A stretch of 64,000 nucleotides of DNA from an uncultured Bacteroidales bacterium (GTDB lineage: Bacteria; Bacteroidota; Bacteroidia; Bacteroidales; UBA932): positions 31,543 to 95,542 of the forward strand of contig CAMVMG010000007.1 in the NCBI GenBank assembly GCA_947168525.1, given 5' to 3'. The notes under the pieces are model-generated. The model saw only the letters and a list, made by a program, of their open reading frames with translations, searched no databases and was not told where the DNA came from. Numbering within the stretch: position 1 is the first letter of the stretch; each line of letters starts with the position of its first letter. Positions 52,521 through 60,767 of this stretch are shown piece by piece. A program made the translations under genes and the position numbers.

Positions 52521-55442
52521 TTAGAATGCCATTTCCCACATCGCCTGCTCGACCTTGCTGCTCCGGGCAGCATTCATCCGTCCGAAATTGAAGGTCACGC
52601 CGAACAAGAAATATCGGCCCAGGACGATCCGGTTCACATCCTCCACATATTCGGCGGAGGTGGTCCTGTGCAGGGACTTCTGCTGGCCCAGGATATCGGC
52701 AACCTTGATACTGAAAGTGAATGCCTTGACGTCCTTGGCGATGCCGGCGTTCCAAATCAGTTCGGGGTCTCCATATCCCTTCGTATAGCCTTTATAGAAA
52801 TTATAGCCGATGTCCGTGTTGAACTGCCAATCGTGCCGGGTCGTAAACAGGAGTTCTCCCGTGGCATTGAAATCCCAGGTATTCATGTCAGCAGTCTTGT
52901 CGAGCGAATATTTGGTCCGGCTGTTCCTGGCAAACCCCATCAGGGAGAGGCTCAGGTTGTCCAGCTTGTACTGGAGTGTCGGGAAAAGGGAATAACTGAG
53001 CGTCTTGGTGGTACTCTCCGAAAAACCGCTTTTCCCGGAATAGAACAGGTTTCCCTGACTATCTCCCCAGAACCAGCCCATCAGCGTCCCATAGTCGAAT
53101 TTCTCCTTGTCGATGGGGGAGAGGCGGGAGGTCGTCTGGAAACCGGTGTTGGCGGAATAGCTTATGTCGCCATCCAAAGAAAACGTAAAGTTCTTCTCCT
53201 TCCCAAATGGCTGGTTGTACGAGGCGTATAGGGACAGGTTCGATCCGGGTTTCCGGGAGTTCACGGGAATGGAATACCGGATTCCCTGCCGGTCGAACCA
53301 ACTGGCGGAAACGATGGGACGCATGCCCAGGGAGGCGTTCAGGAACAGTTCCAGGAAAGAATAGTTCTTTGGATTCCCGGTCCTGAAGCTGGCCGATGCG
53401 CTATGTGTAAACTGCGGACGGAGATAGACATTGCCGACAGACACTTGCACCGGGTTGCTCAGGTTCAGGGCAGGAATGATGTTCGATCCGGAAGGAGTTC
53501 CGGATTGTCCCCTGTACTGGAAACGGAAAGTCGTCAGGTCATTTTTCGCCACGAAATCCACATAAGGCGCCCAGTTGAATATCCACTTGTCCTTGCCCGT
53601 GGTGGTCTCCACGCCCAGATACTTCGCCGTCGTAATGTTCCGTTCCTCATTGGTCTGGAAACCGAAAAGCAGGGAAGTCTCATTCACTTTATACTGCAGT
53701 AAAAGTCGCAGACGCACATCGAAGTCATCGTTCTTCGAAAAGGAGCTGTAATTGCCGTTGATTGAGCCGTCTGAGTCGTTGAATGCATCCCGCGTCATCC
53801 TATTGCCATTGTACGCACCGGCCACCCGGGTCTGAATGGACCATTTATCGCCAATGGGTTCAACATAAGACAACTCAAGTTCGTGTCCGGACATGAAGCT
53901 GCGGTTGTTGTACTTGAGATCCTGCAGTTCTTCGGATGTCTTATAGCGGAGCCGGGATGTCTGTCGGCTGTTGCCGAGGGTGTTGTCCAGGAAAGATTCG
54001 GCCGTGAGAGTGAGACTCCTCCTTTCTTTTCCCATATCTTTTATGCCCGTTTCCAGTTCGCTGAAGAAAGAGAGGCTGTTGTTATGAGACGAAGACGACG
54101 TAGAGCTGGAATTATCAAACTCTTCGCCGGTTTTCGTGCCGGATTCTTTCGTTAAATTGCTGTCCGTCCCCGAGTACATGAGGTATGGCCTGAACGTGAA
54201 CAAATATTTGCTCTTGTCCTTATTCTTCAGCTCTCCGGAGAAAGACAGGTTGTTGCTCGTGCTGACGCCATTGATGGATCCATCCGTGAATATGGACGGC
54301 AATTCTCCTTGAAAGGACTGCCTTGAGGACGTCTCGTTCACGTTCTTTTTCAGATAGTTATAACTCAGGCTGGCGGTGGACTCAAGCCCTCTCATGCGCG
54401 TGGTATTGTAGTTGATACCGGCCTGTCCGGTGGTCTGGAGTCCTTGCTTCATGGACAGGTCGTCCAGGTCGGACCCGGACATGACTTCAAAGCCGAAACC
54501 ATCGTCCATGGACCAGCTTCCAGGCTCAGTCGCATTCTTTGCGCTGGAAAGGAAAACCAACTGATCGGTCGGGTTATAGTGCGAAATCATCGCGTTACCG
54601 TTGAAGAGCGCCGGGCTCTGGCCTTCGGGCTGATTTTCACCGTTCAAGGTCGCTCCTCCGCTGACCTTGATATTGCCGAACCAGCCTTTCTGGTACTCGT
54701 CTTTGAGCATGACATCCATCACCTTCTCCTGGTCTTCTTTGGACCCGACGCCGGTGAATTCGGCATCATCCTTTGCCTTGTCAATGACCTGGATCTTCTC
54801 GACAATCTTGGCCGGGAGGCTCTTGACGGCCAGTCCAGGGTCTTTCTGGAAGAAGGTCTTTCCTCCCACCGTCAGCCGGTCAACCTTTTCTCCGTTCACT
54901 TTAATGGAGCCGTCGGAGCCGACTTTGACGCCGGGCATTTTCTTCAGGAGATCGGCCAGCATCGCATTCTCTACGGTGCGGTATGCATTGGCATTGAAAA
55001 CGAGCGTGTCTTTCTTGACAACCACCGGATTGCCGGCGGCGGACACGGATGCCGCATTCAGAAACTCGCGACTCTGTTCAAGCTGGATCTTTCCGAGATT
55101 CAGCTCCCTTTCAAAATCTCCCAGCTTGATGTCTACCTGTTTCTTGACGGGGACATAGCCCAAGAGTTCAACGTTCAGATCATATTTTCCCTGGGTGACG
55201 TCCTCGATGACGGCAAGGCCGTCGCCGTCGGTAAGGGCGAAGTTCGTAATGACCGTATCGCCCTGGTGGCAAAGATAGACTGTTGCGTAATCGACCGGAT
55301 TGCCCGTCTTTCCGTCTATGACATTAACCCGGACCTTGGCTGTCCGGTATCTGTTCATCATCCCGAAATCCTGCCCCTTGCAGACCAGGCCGGCCAGGCA
55401 GAAGAGGATGGCCATTATCATTCTTTTCATTTCGCGTTTCAT
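52521..55442 (-). CDS. TonB-receptor-like outer-membrane beta-barrel protein
   Basis: Outer-membrane protein of ~973 aa. Seen: a signal peptide (MKRMIMAILFCLAGLVCKGQ), a carboxypeptidase-regulatory-like domain (VRVNVIDGKTGNPVDYATVY, ~30-120), a plug-like domain (KKDTLVFNANAYRTVENAML, LLKKMPGVKVGSDGSIKVNG, VGGKTFFQKDPGLAVKSLP), then a large barrel of the OMP_b-brl type ending GVTFNFGRM plus a short tail. No clear TonB box is visible. Starts at 55469, 55442 and 55430 are possible; I favour 55442 (MKREMKRMIM). It is divergent from the LytS gene and upstream of the MATE gene. Confidence 0.85.
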   Translation of the reverse strand: MKREMKRMIMAILFCLAGLVCKGQDFGMMNRYRTAKVRVNVIDGKTGNPVDYATVYLCHQGDTVITNFALTDGDGLAVIEDVTQGKYDLNVELLGYVPVKKQVDIKLGDFERELNLGKIQLEQSREFLNAASVSAAGNPVVVKKDTLVFNANAYRTVENAMLADLLKKMPGVKVGSDGSIKVNGEKVDRLTVGGKTFFQKDPGLAVKSLPAKIVEKIQVIDKAKDDAEFTGVGSKEDQEKVMDVMLKDEYQKGWFGNIKVSGGATLNGENQPEGQSPALFNGNAMISHYNPTDQLVFLSSAKNATEPGSWSMDDGFGFEVMSGSDLDDLSMKQGLQTTGQAGINYNTTRMRGLESTASLSYNYLKKNVNETSSRQSFQGELPSIFTDGSINGVSTSNNLSFSGELKNKDKSKYLFTFRPYLMYSGTDSNLTKESGTKTGEEFDNSSSTSSSSHNNSLSFFSELETGIKDMGKERRSLTLTAESFLDNTLGNSRQTSRLRYKTSEELQDLKYNNRSFMSGHELELSYVEPIGDKWSIQTRVAGAYNGNRMTRDAFNDSDGSINGNYSSFSKNDDFDVRLRLLLQYKVNETSLLFGFQTNEERNITTAKYLGVETTTGKDKWIFNWAPYVDFVAKNDLTTFRFQYRGQSGTPSGSNIIPALNLSNPVQVSVGNVYLRPQFTHSASASFRTGNPKNYSFLELFLNASLGMRPIVSASWFDRQGIRYSIPVNSRKPGSNLSLYASYNQPFGKEKNFTFSLDGDISYSANTGFQTTSRLSPIDKEKFDYGTLMGWFWGDSQGNLFYSGKSGFSESTTKTLSYSLFPTLQYKLDNLSLSLMGFARNSRTKYSLDKTADMNTWDFNATGELLFTTRHDWQFNTDIGYNFYKGYTKGYGDPELIWNAGIAKDVKAFTFSIKVADILGQQKSLHRTTSAEYVEDVNRIVLGRYFLFGVTFNFGRMNAARSSKVEQAMWEMAF

Positions 55443-55550
55443 GCCGCGAAGTTGGAGCATGGATCCCACGAAATCAAATAACAGTTCATGAACCGTGCAA
55501 AAAGGCCCGTGAACCCGACATCAGTCTTTTTTAGTAACGAAAATGATGCG

Positions 55551-55558
55551 TACCTTTG
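55551..55558 (+). promoter_or_regulatory. -7 box for the second LytS/LytTR operon
   Basis: TACCTTTG lies only 4 nt before the ATG at 55563, so transcription should begin at or within a nucleotide or two of the start codon. Confidence 0.6.
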
Positions 55559-55562
55559 CACC

Positions 55563-56612
55563 ATGGACATCAACATCTTCTCATCGGACGGATCCAGAAG
55601 GGGCGTGGCGGCGAAACGGCATCTGCTCACGCTGCTCACGGCCATCCTGCTCAACCTCACTTTCTGGTATATCCAGAGCATCGGTGCGCCCGAAACAGGC
55701 GAGCCGGAGGGATGGCGTGCGTTCCTGAGGGAAATCGTCAGCACCATCGTGGAAATGGTAATCCTTATGGAGGCGTCGTTCGCCGTGAGCAAACTGGTCA
55801 TCAAGGCTTTCTGGAAGGTCAAGTATTCCTTCGCCTCGCTGGTTGCCCAGAACATCCTGCTGCTCATCGGTGTCGTTCTCATAGCAAGCCTTATTTCCAT
55901 GGCATATGCCCACATGTTCCCGGAAATAGGATGGATGTCCTGGGATGTGTTCCTGTGCGATGTCCTGATCGCCTATTTCCTCACCTCGCTGTTCTTCTCC
56001 TCTTATCTGTCCAACCGCTATCAGAAGGAAAAATCCCTAGCCCAGCAGGTCACCATAGAAAAACTGAAAATGAAGACGGACAACCATTTTGTTTTCAATT
56101 CCCTGGCTACGCTCGGCACGCTGATCGGCTCCAATCCGGAAGCAGCCGCGTCATTCAACCATTCCATGAGCCGCATGTACAGGTATATCGTGTCGAAAGG
56201 GGATGCGACCGTCGTCACGCTTTCCGAGGAACTGGCCTTTATGGAGGAATACCGGAAGAACCTGGCCGTCCGTCATGCGGATATCTCAATCCGGGTGGAC
56301 GATGGATTATATGGAAACAATTCCTTGATTCCGCCACTGACGCTTCAGGGCCTTGTCGAGAACGCCGTCAAGCATAACCGACACGGGAGCAGTTTCCCTT
56401 TGAACATCTCAATGTCGCTCAATAGGGATGGGACAATGATAACCGTGTCCAATAACAGGGCTCCGATAGAACGTTCCATCGAAGAGAGTCCTCGCAGCGG
56501 ACTGGCAACCCTGAATCTCCGATATCAGACCATCTGCGGCAAGGGAATCATCGTGGAAGAGGGACCGGATACCTTTACCGTTTCCCTCCCTGTCATCCAT
56601 CAACAGACTTGA
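55563..56612 (+). CDS. LytS-type sensor histidine kinase (second copy), probably leaderless
   Basis: Membrane sensor kinase of 349 aa. About four hydrophobic segments in the first ~150 residues (HLLTLLTAILLNLTFWYI, AQNILLLIGVVLIASLIS, FLCDVLIAYFLTSLFFSSYL) are followed by the kinase core. The phosphoacceptor region reads KMKTDNHFVFNSLATLG; the usual N-P before His is D-N. The ATPase domain has LQGLVENAVKHN and RSGLATLNLRYQ. The ATG at 55563 directly follows the -7 box; the longer frame from 55488 reads through the promoter. It is 1 nt ahead of its response regulator. Confidence 0.9.
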   Translation: MDINIFSSDGSRRGVAAKRHLLTLLTAILLNLTFWYIQSIGAPETGEPEGWRAFLREIVSTIVEMVILMEASFAVSKLVIKAFWKVKYSFASLVAQNILLLIGVVLIASLISMAYAHMFPEIGWMSWDVFLCDVLIAYFLTSLFFSSYLSNRYQKEKSLAQQVTIEKLKMKTDNHFVFNSLATLGTLIGSNPEAAASFNHSMSRMYRYIVSKGDATVVTLSEELAFMEEYRKNLAVRHADISIRVDDGLYGNNSLIPPLTLQGLVENAVKHNRHGSSFPLNISMSLNRDGTMITVSNNRAPIERSIEESPRSGLATLNLRYQTICGKGIIVEEGPDTFTVSLPVIHQQT

Positions 56613-56613
56613 T

Positions 56614-57378
56614 ATGCTAAAAGTCATCATCATAGAAGACGAGACTCCGCTTGCTGAGGGATTGGTTGCCAGCCTGCGGAAACTGAGGCCTGATATTGAA
56701 ATTGCAGCGACCGCCGCCGATGTGCAAGAGGCTGTCGATGCCATCCGGAGTCATCCGGATATCGATCTTGTCTTTACCGATATCCGCCTCGGCGACGGAT
56801 ACAGTTTCGATGTGTTCGACAAGGTTCAGACTCAAGCCATGATCGTGTTCACTACCGCATACGATGAATATGCCTTGAAGGCTTTCGATTATGACTGCAT
56901 CGATTATTTGCTGAAACCCATCGACCTGAAAGACTTGGCGGATGCGATCAAGCGATACGAGAAAAGGATGCCTTCAACCCGCGTTGCGGATTCCAGGCGT
57001 GTCGCAGCCAAATTATATTCCGGAGAGAGAGCCTTCCGTTCCAGGCTGAAGCTGAATCGGGTCGATTCGACGTTCATCACCGATGCCCGGGACATCTGCT
57101 ATGTGGAATATGATCTGGGTAATGTCAAGGTTTTCTGCAAGAACAGGATGTATGGGACGACGCCCCTGTCCCTTACCAAACTGGCCGCCGAGCTGGACCC
57201 GGCCCGGTTTATTAAAGTTTCTCGGACTCATATCGTGAACCTGGAGGAAGTCCTGATGATTAAACCAACGTTGAGGAGAAATAAGACTCTTGTGCTGAAA
57301 GAACCCTACGGGAACGTAAACATCACAGTCACTTCAGAAATGATCCGGGAGCTTAAACAGCGGATGGATTTAGGATAG
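56614..57378 (+). CDS. LytTR-family response regulator (second copy)
   Basis: Response regulator of 254 aa. The receiver domain (MLKVIIIEDETPLAEGLVAS) has its phosphoacceptor Asp in DLVFTDIRLGDGYSF and the conserved lysine in IDYLLKPIDLKD. The C-terminal LytTR DNA-binding domain includes FITDARDICYVEYDLGNVKV and FIKVSRTHIVNLEEVLMIKP. It is co-transcribed with the LytS kinase. The divergent outer-membrane protein and MATE genes are its most likely targets, by position. Confidence 0.92.
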   Translation: MLKVIIIEDETPLAEGLVASLRKLRPDIEIAATAADVQEAVDAIRSHPDIDLVFTDIRLGDGYSFDVFDKVQTQAMIVFTTAYDEYALKAFDYDCIDYLLKPIDLKDLADAIKRYEKRMPSTRVADSRRVAAKLYSGERAFRSRLKLNRVDSTFITDARDICYVEYDLGNVKVFCKNRMYGTTPLSLTKLAAELDPARFIKVSRTHIVNLEEVLMIKPTLRRNKTLVLKEPYGNVNITVTSEMIRELKQRMDLG

Positions 57379-57429
57379 GCTCAAGAACGGGCTGCGCTGT
57401 AATTGCCGCGGTCCGTTCCCGATATAAGC

Positions 57430-57660
57430 TTACTTCTCCAGTTTAGCGATGACTTCTTCTAGGTGATCTCTCGTACAATGGAGGTAGGACAGGGAACTGC
57501 CCAGGAACTTGTGGCCGAGGAGGAACGCAATCGTCGGAATATCGACTCCCTTGTCCAGCAGCCTCATCGCAAAGGTGTGCCGGAAGCAGTGGAAGGTAAT
57601 ATGTTTGTCGATACCGGCAGCCTTAATCAACCTGGGCACTTTCTGGTTCAGAATGCTCGT
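57430..57660 (-). pseudogene. Tyrosine recombinase, C-terminal fragment
   Basis: Minus-strand fragment NQKVPRLIKAAGIDKHITFH followed by CFRHTFAMRLLDKGVDIPTI and AFLLGHKFLGSSLSYLH. It keeps H-x-x-R (HCFR), LGH and a candidate catalytic Tyr (SYLHC), the hallmarks of the phage-integrase fold. The upstream two-thirds of the gene is missing: the open frame continues to 57732 into sequence that instead codes on the other strand. Confidence 0.8.
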
Positions 57661-57929
57661 TGACAGTAGAGACGATTGCAGAAGAAATCCTATGCTTCCG
57701 CTATATCCAGTTGGTGAACAGGGATTATTCATTCATTACAATGAGCCGGAAAGCCGATGTCATCGCATTCCTTGAAGGCCATGAACCGTACTCGGATAAG
57801 CAGTATCATGCGGCAATCAAGTCATTCAAACGGTTCTGCAGTGGGAAATGCACTTTTGACCAGGTGACGGTATCCTATATGATGGCTTACAGGCAGTTTT
57901 GCGGCAATAGTGATAAAAGACGCTACTGA
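57660..57929 (+). pseudogene. Tyrosine recombinase, N-terminal fragment
   Basis: Plus-strand frame that resembles the SAM-like core-binding domain of Bacteroidetes integrases: MSRKADVIAFLEGHEPYSDK from the ATG at 57741, then QYHAAIKSFKRFCSGKCTFD and QVTVSYMMAYRQFCG. It stops after GNSDKRRY with no catalytic domain. It is head-to-head with the C-terminal fragment, so the two are not halves of one gene in place. Confidence 0.6.
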
Positions 57930-58214
57930 GAAAGGCTGTAGCTGATGTGATAGGGTGGAACGGAGAACAGAGCGATTTGGCACGCAAAGAAACAGGACTT
58001 TATTATATCCTTAAACAGGGGAAAAGTAACCGAAAACCTGTACCGCAGGAATGATATGCAACATTTTCAGTATAGGCTCAATTGGAAAGTGAGAAATATA
58101 TTGTTAGTCGCTATATTTTTATCGTAAAACGAATACGAATTTTGGGCGAAATTGGTACTGAAAAGGGTACTTGCATAACTACGTAAGTAATTGTTTCATA
58201 GTGTGTTATGGCGA
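57930..58214. other. Degraded stretch after the recombinase fragments
   Basis: A frame from ~57923 to 58048 reads LRKAVADVIGWNGEQSDLAR and then KETGLYYILKQGKSNRKPV, with no start codon and a TGA at the end. It looks like a protein tail I cannot assign. The remaining ~165 bp is AT-rich, with no gene. Confidence 0.4.
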
Positions 58215-58359
58215 TTATTTCCCGATGCAGGATATTTGACTAGTTTATAATCAATTAGTTACAATAGTCGTGGTAAAAATGTGGTACACAAAGTTCGTAA
58301 ATAACTTCCATGTGGCCGTGCAAATCCACATGTCATTAATACCCCTGTGACGTCTTCGG
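58215..58359 (+). repeat. Direct repeat B flanking a candidate island
   Basis: 145-bp partner of the copy at 50989-51133, same orientation and same total length, with one compensating single-base length difference in the less conserved third quarter. It is followed by unique sequence leading to the ATPase gene promoter. Confidence 0.8.
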
Positions 58360-58416
58360 GAATAATTCAAAACATCTTTTTATTGCTTTTACTCTTGCGC
58401 ATTCGGTTCTTTTTGC

Positions 58417-58457
58417 TAACTTTGCAACAGTCGTAAAATTTACGGCCGTAAAATTTT
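58417..58457 (+). promoter_or_regulatory. Promoter and CGTAAA dyads of the ATPase gene
   Basis: -7 box TAACTTTG (58417-58424), then CGTAAAATTTACG (58432-58444), a near-palindrome, and a repeat of its half CGTAAAATTTT (58447-58457), just before the ATG at 58464. The repeated half-site suggests an operator, possibly for autoregulation. Confidence 0.5.
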
Positions 58458-58463
58458 GGTGAA

Positions 58464-59813
58464 ATGAAGTTTTATGACAGGGAAGAGCAGTTGAAGACGC
58501 TGCGCGAAATGAGGGAACTATCGTACAATGGTTATTCCCGACTTACGGTTGTCACCGGAAGGAGACGTATAGGAAAGACGACTCTTATCAAGGAAGCCTA
58601 TCAGGATGAACCCTATGTATATCTATTCGTAGGTAAGAAAAGCGAATCAGTCCTGTGCGGGGAATTCTGCGAAGAGTTCCAGGAGAAGACCGGGGTATTC
58701 GTCCCTCCGATGAGTGCTTTCCGCGACGTCTTCCGTTTCTTGATGGAGGAAGGAACGCGCCGGAATTACACGCTGGTCTTTGATGAATTCCAGAATTTCC
58801 TGGAGGTCAATCCATCCATATACAGCGATATCCAAAACTGGTGGGACAAGTACCAGAAGGAGAGCCACGTGAATATGGTTGTAAGCGGTTCCGTATATTC
58901 CTTGATGGAGAAACTTTTCAAAGACAGGAAGGAACCCCTTTACGGAAGACAGGATTCGACCATAAAACTGCAGGCTTTCCCCACTTCAATCCTCAAACAA
59001 ATCATGGAGGACAACGCTCCGGGGTATTCCAACGACGATCTTCTTGCACTATATACATTTACTGGTGGTATCCCTAAATATGTGGAGTTGTTCATTGATG
59101 TGAAAGCCACAACTTGCGGAAAGATGATTGCCAAAATCTGCAAGGAGGATTCCCCATTGATAGAGGAGGGGAGGAAACTCCTCATCCAGGAATTTGGGAA
59201 GAAATATGCGACCTACTTCTCGATCCTTCAGGCAATATCATTGGGGTATAATACCCAGGCTTCCATTGAAGACTACCTGGGTGGAAAGAGCCTCGGCGGG
59301 CAACTGCTAAAACTGGAAGATACGTATGACCTTATCCGGAAAGTCCGGCCTATTTGGGCTAAGCCCAAAACTCAGACTGTACGTTACGAAATCAGCGACA
59401 TCTTCCTGCGTTTCTGGTTCCGCTATGTGGAGAAGAACCAGCGGCTCATCGAAATCGGTCAGTATCCTGCGCTGCGCAGAATAATGGAAGATGATTATGA
59501 GACTTATTCTGGTGACGTACTTGAGAGATACTTCAAGCTGAAACTCGTGGAGAGCATGGAATACCGCGATATCGGAGGGTGGTGGGATCCTAAAGGGTAC
59601 ATTGACAAGGAGGGACATCATCAACAGGCAGAACTGGACATCGTTGCCCTTCGTCTGAAAGAGAATGTACTCGATGTGATAGAGGTAAAGCGCAATCCAG
59701 AGAAGTTCAATAGGGGGCTTCTTGAAGATAAAACTGCGTACTTCTCTTCCAAGGAGAAGCTGGCCAGAAAGAACAGGATAGTACTCTCAAGTCTATCGAT
59801 GGATGATATGTGA
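58464..59813 (+). CDS. Archaeal-type ATPase with DUF234-like C-terminal domain
   Basis: AAA+-like ATP-binding protein of 449 aa. Seen: MKFYDREEQLKTLREMREL, Walker A VTGRRRIGKTTLIKEA (~27-42), Walker B YTLVFDEFQNFLE (~101-113), then SGSVYSLMEKLFKDRKEPLY with GRQDSTIKLQAF. A C-terminal DUF234-like domain has RYEISDIFLRFWFRYVEKN and, near the end, ELDIVALRLKENVLDVIEVKR, a PD-(D/E)xK-like pattern (D...E-x-K). Such proteins are frequent in Bacteroidetes accessory DNA; function is unknown. Confidence 0.88.
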   Translation: MKFYDREEQLKTLREMRELSYNGYSRLTVVTGRRRIGKTTLIKEAYQDEPYVYLFVGKKSESVLCGEFCEEFQEKTGVFVPPMSAFRDVFRFLMEEGTRRNYTLVFDEFQNFLEVNPSIYSDIQNWWDKYQKESHVNMVVSGSVYSLMEKLFKDRKEPLYGRQDSTIKLQAFPTSILKQIMEDNAPGYSNDDLLALYTFTGGIPKYVELFIDVKATTCGKMIAKICKEDSPLIEEGRKLLIQEFGKKYATYFSILQAISLGYNTQASIEDYLGGKSLGGQLLKLEDTYDLIRKVRPIWAKPKTQTVRYEISDIFLRFWFRYVEKNQRLIEIGQYPALRRIMEDDYETYSGDVLERYFKLKLVESMEYRDIGGWWDPKGYIDKEGHHQQAELDIVALRLKENVLDVIEVKRNPEKFNRGLLEDKTAYFSSKEKLARKNRIVLSSLSMDDM

Positions 59814-59882
59814 TGGATATACGAGATGGCCTCCCGTTTGCGCATTTCAAGAAGTGCAGTCTCTGGCTTTCGAAATAGACCG

Positions 59883-60767
59883 TTATAAGTTCTTTTGCCG
59901 ATAAACAGCTGGAGACAATCCGCTATGCTTGCGGAAAAAGGTCCCGAAACTGGACGGGTTGGGAAAGCCCAGGGATTGGGCGATGTCTTTGATGGGTTTT
60001 TCACTGTGACGAAGCTCATGGATGGCGGCTCGCATGGTGTATTCATCCATCCACTCAGAAGGAGTCATTCCGCTGTTTGCCTTGACAATGCGAGCAAGGT
60101 ATTTGGGAGAGACGCACAGACGCGCGGCCATTTCTTCAACGCTTCGACAAAGTCCTTTTCCCTGCTTCAGAACATCCAGGAACCGGAAAAAAAGTCCTTG
60201 CCCAGGTACCGAATCGAGGGCCAGGGAGGTGGAGGAAATCTTTGAACTGACAATATTCAGCATTTGGAAAAGGAATACATCGGCAAGGGCGCTGAATACC
60301 TGGTCGCTATAAGGTTGTTTTTTCTGACTTTGGAGCAGTCCGATGAGCTTTTTATAGGCCTCCGACAATTCGTGTTCTTCCTTGCCGAGCCGGATGAGCG
60401 GCTTTTTTCGGAGGTAGAGCGTCATATCCCATAGCTGACGGTCAATGACCACGGAACGGAAGCGTTCCGCTTTAGCAATCATGATGAGCGTGATGTCGCA
60501 GTTCCCGCTTTTGTTCTCGAATTGCTCCAGCACACTGTCGGGATTGATAAAAAGCAATTCGTTGCTGCGAAAGGTAATCGGGTGGTCGTTCAAAACAAGG
60601 CGCACCTCTCCTTGGCGGCAAATCAGAATGGCGGCGATTTCAAAGCGAAGCGGAAAGGAATACTCTTTAGGCGCTTTGCCGCCGATCCCCTCTACGACAG
60701 AAAGCCGCCCGGGGCTGATTTCCACAGCCCCGGGAACTTTCATGTCTTTCACGCTTATGCTATCCAT
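59883..60767 (-). CDS. AraC-family regulator overlapping the ftsH end
   Basis: Regulator of 294 aa. The N-terminal cupin-like domain includes FEIAAILICRQGEVRLVLND and FRSNELLFINPDSVLEQFE. The C-terminal HTH includes SVEEMAARLCVSPKYLARIV, YTMRAAIHELRHSEKPIKDI, AQSLGFPNPSSFGTFFRKHS and GLSPAVYRQ. The ATG at 60767 overlaps the ftsH stop by 8 nt, so translation may be coupled; a later ATG at 60743 (MKVPGAVEI) is an alternative. The longer frame back to 60896 lies wholly within ftsH and is rejected. Confidence 0.87.
   Translation of the reverse strand: MDSISVKDMKVPGAVEISPGRLSVVEGIGGKAPKEYSFPLRFEIAAILICRQGEVRLVLNDHPITFRSNELLFINPDSVLEQFENKSGNCDITLIMIAKAERFRSVVIDRQLWDMTLYLRKKPLIRLGKEEHELSEAYKKLIGLLQSQKKQPYSDQVFSALADVFLFQMLNIVSSKISSTSLALDSVPGQGLFFRFLDVLKQGKGLCRSVEEMAARLCVSPKYLARIVKANSGMTPSEWMDEYTMRAAIHELRHSEKPIKDIAQSLGFPNPSSFGTFFRKHSGLSPAVYRQKNL

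Noticed and set aside
52521..55469. SusC assignment for the outer-membrane protein in the island
   Set aside because: No SusD partner, no TonB box seen, and the plug resembles the OMP_b-brl group; kept as TonB-receptor-like only.
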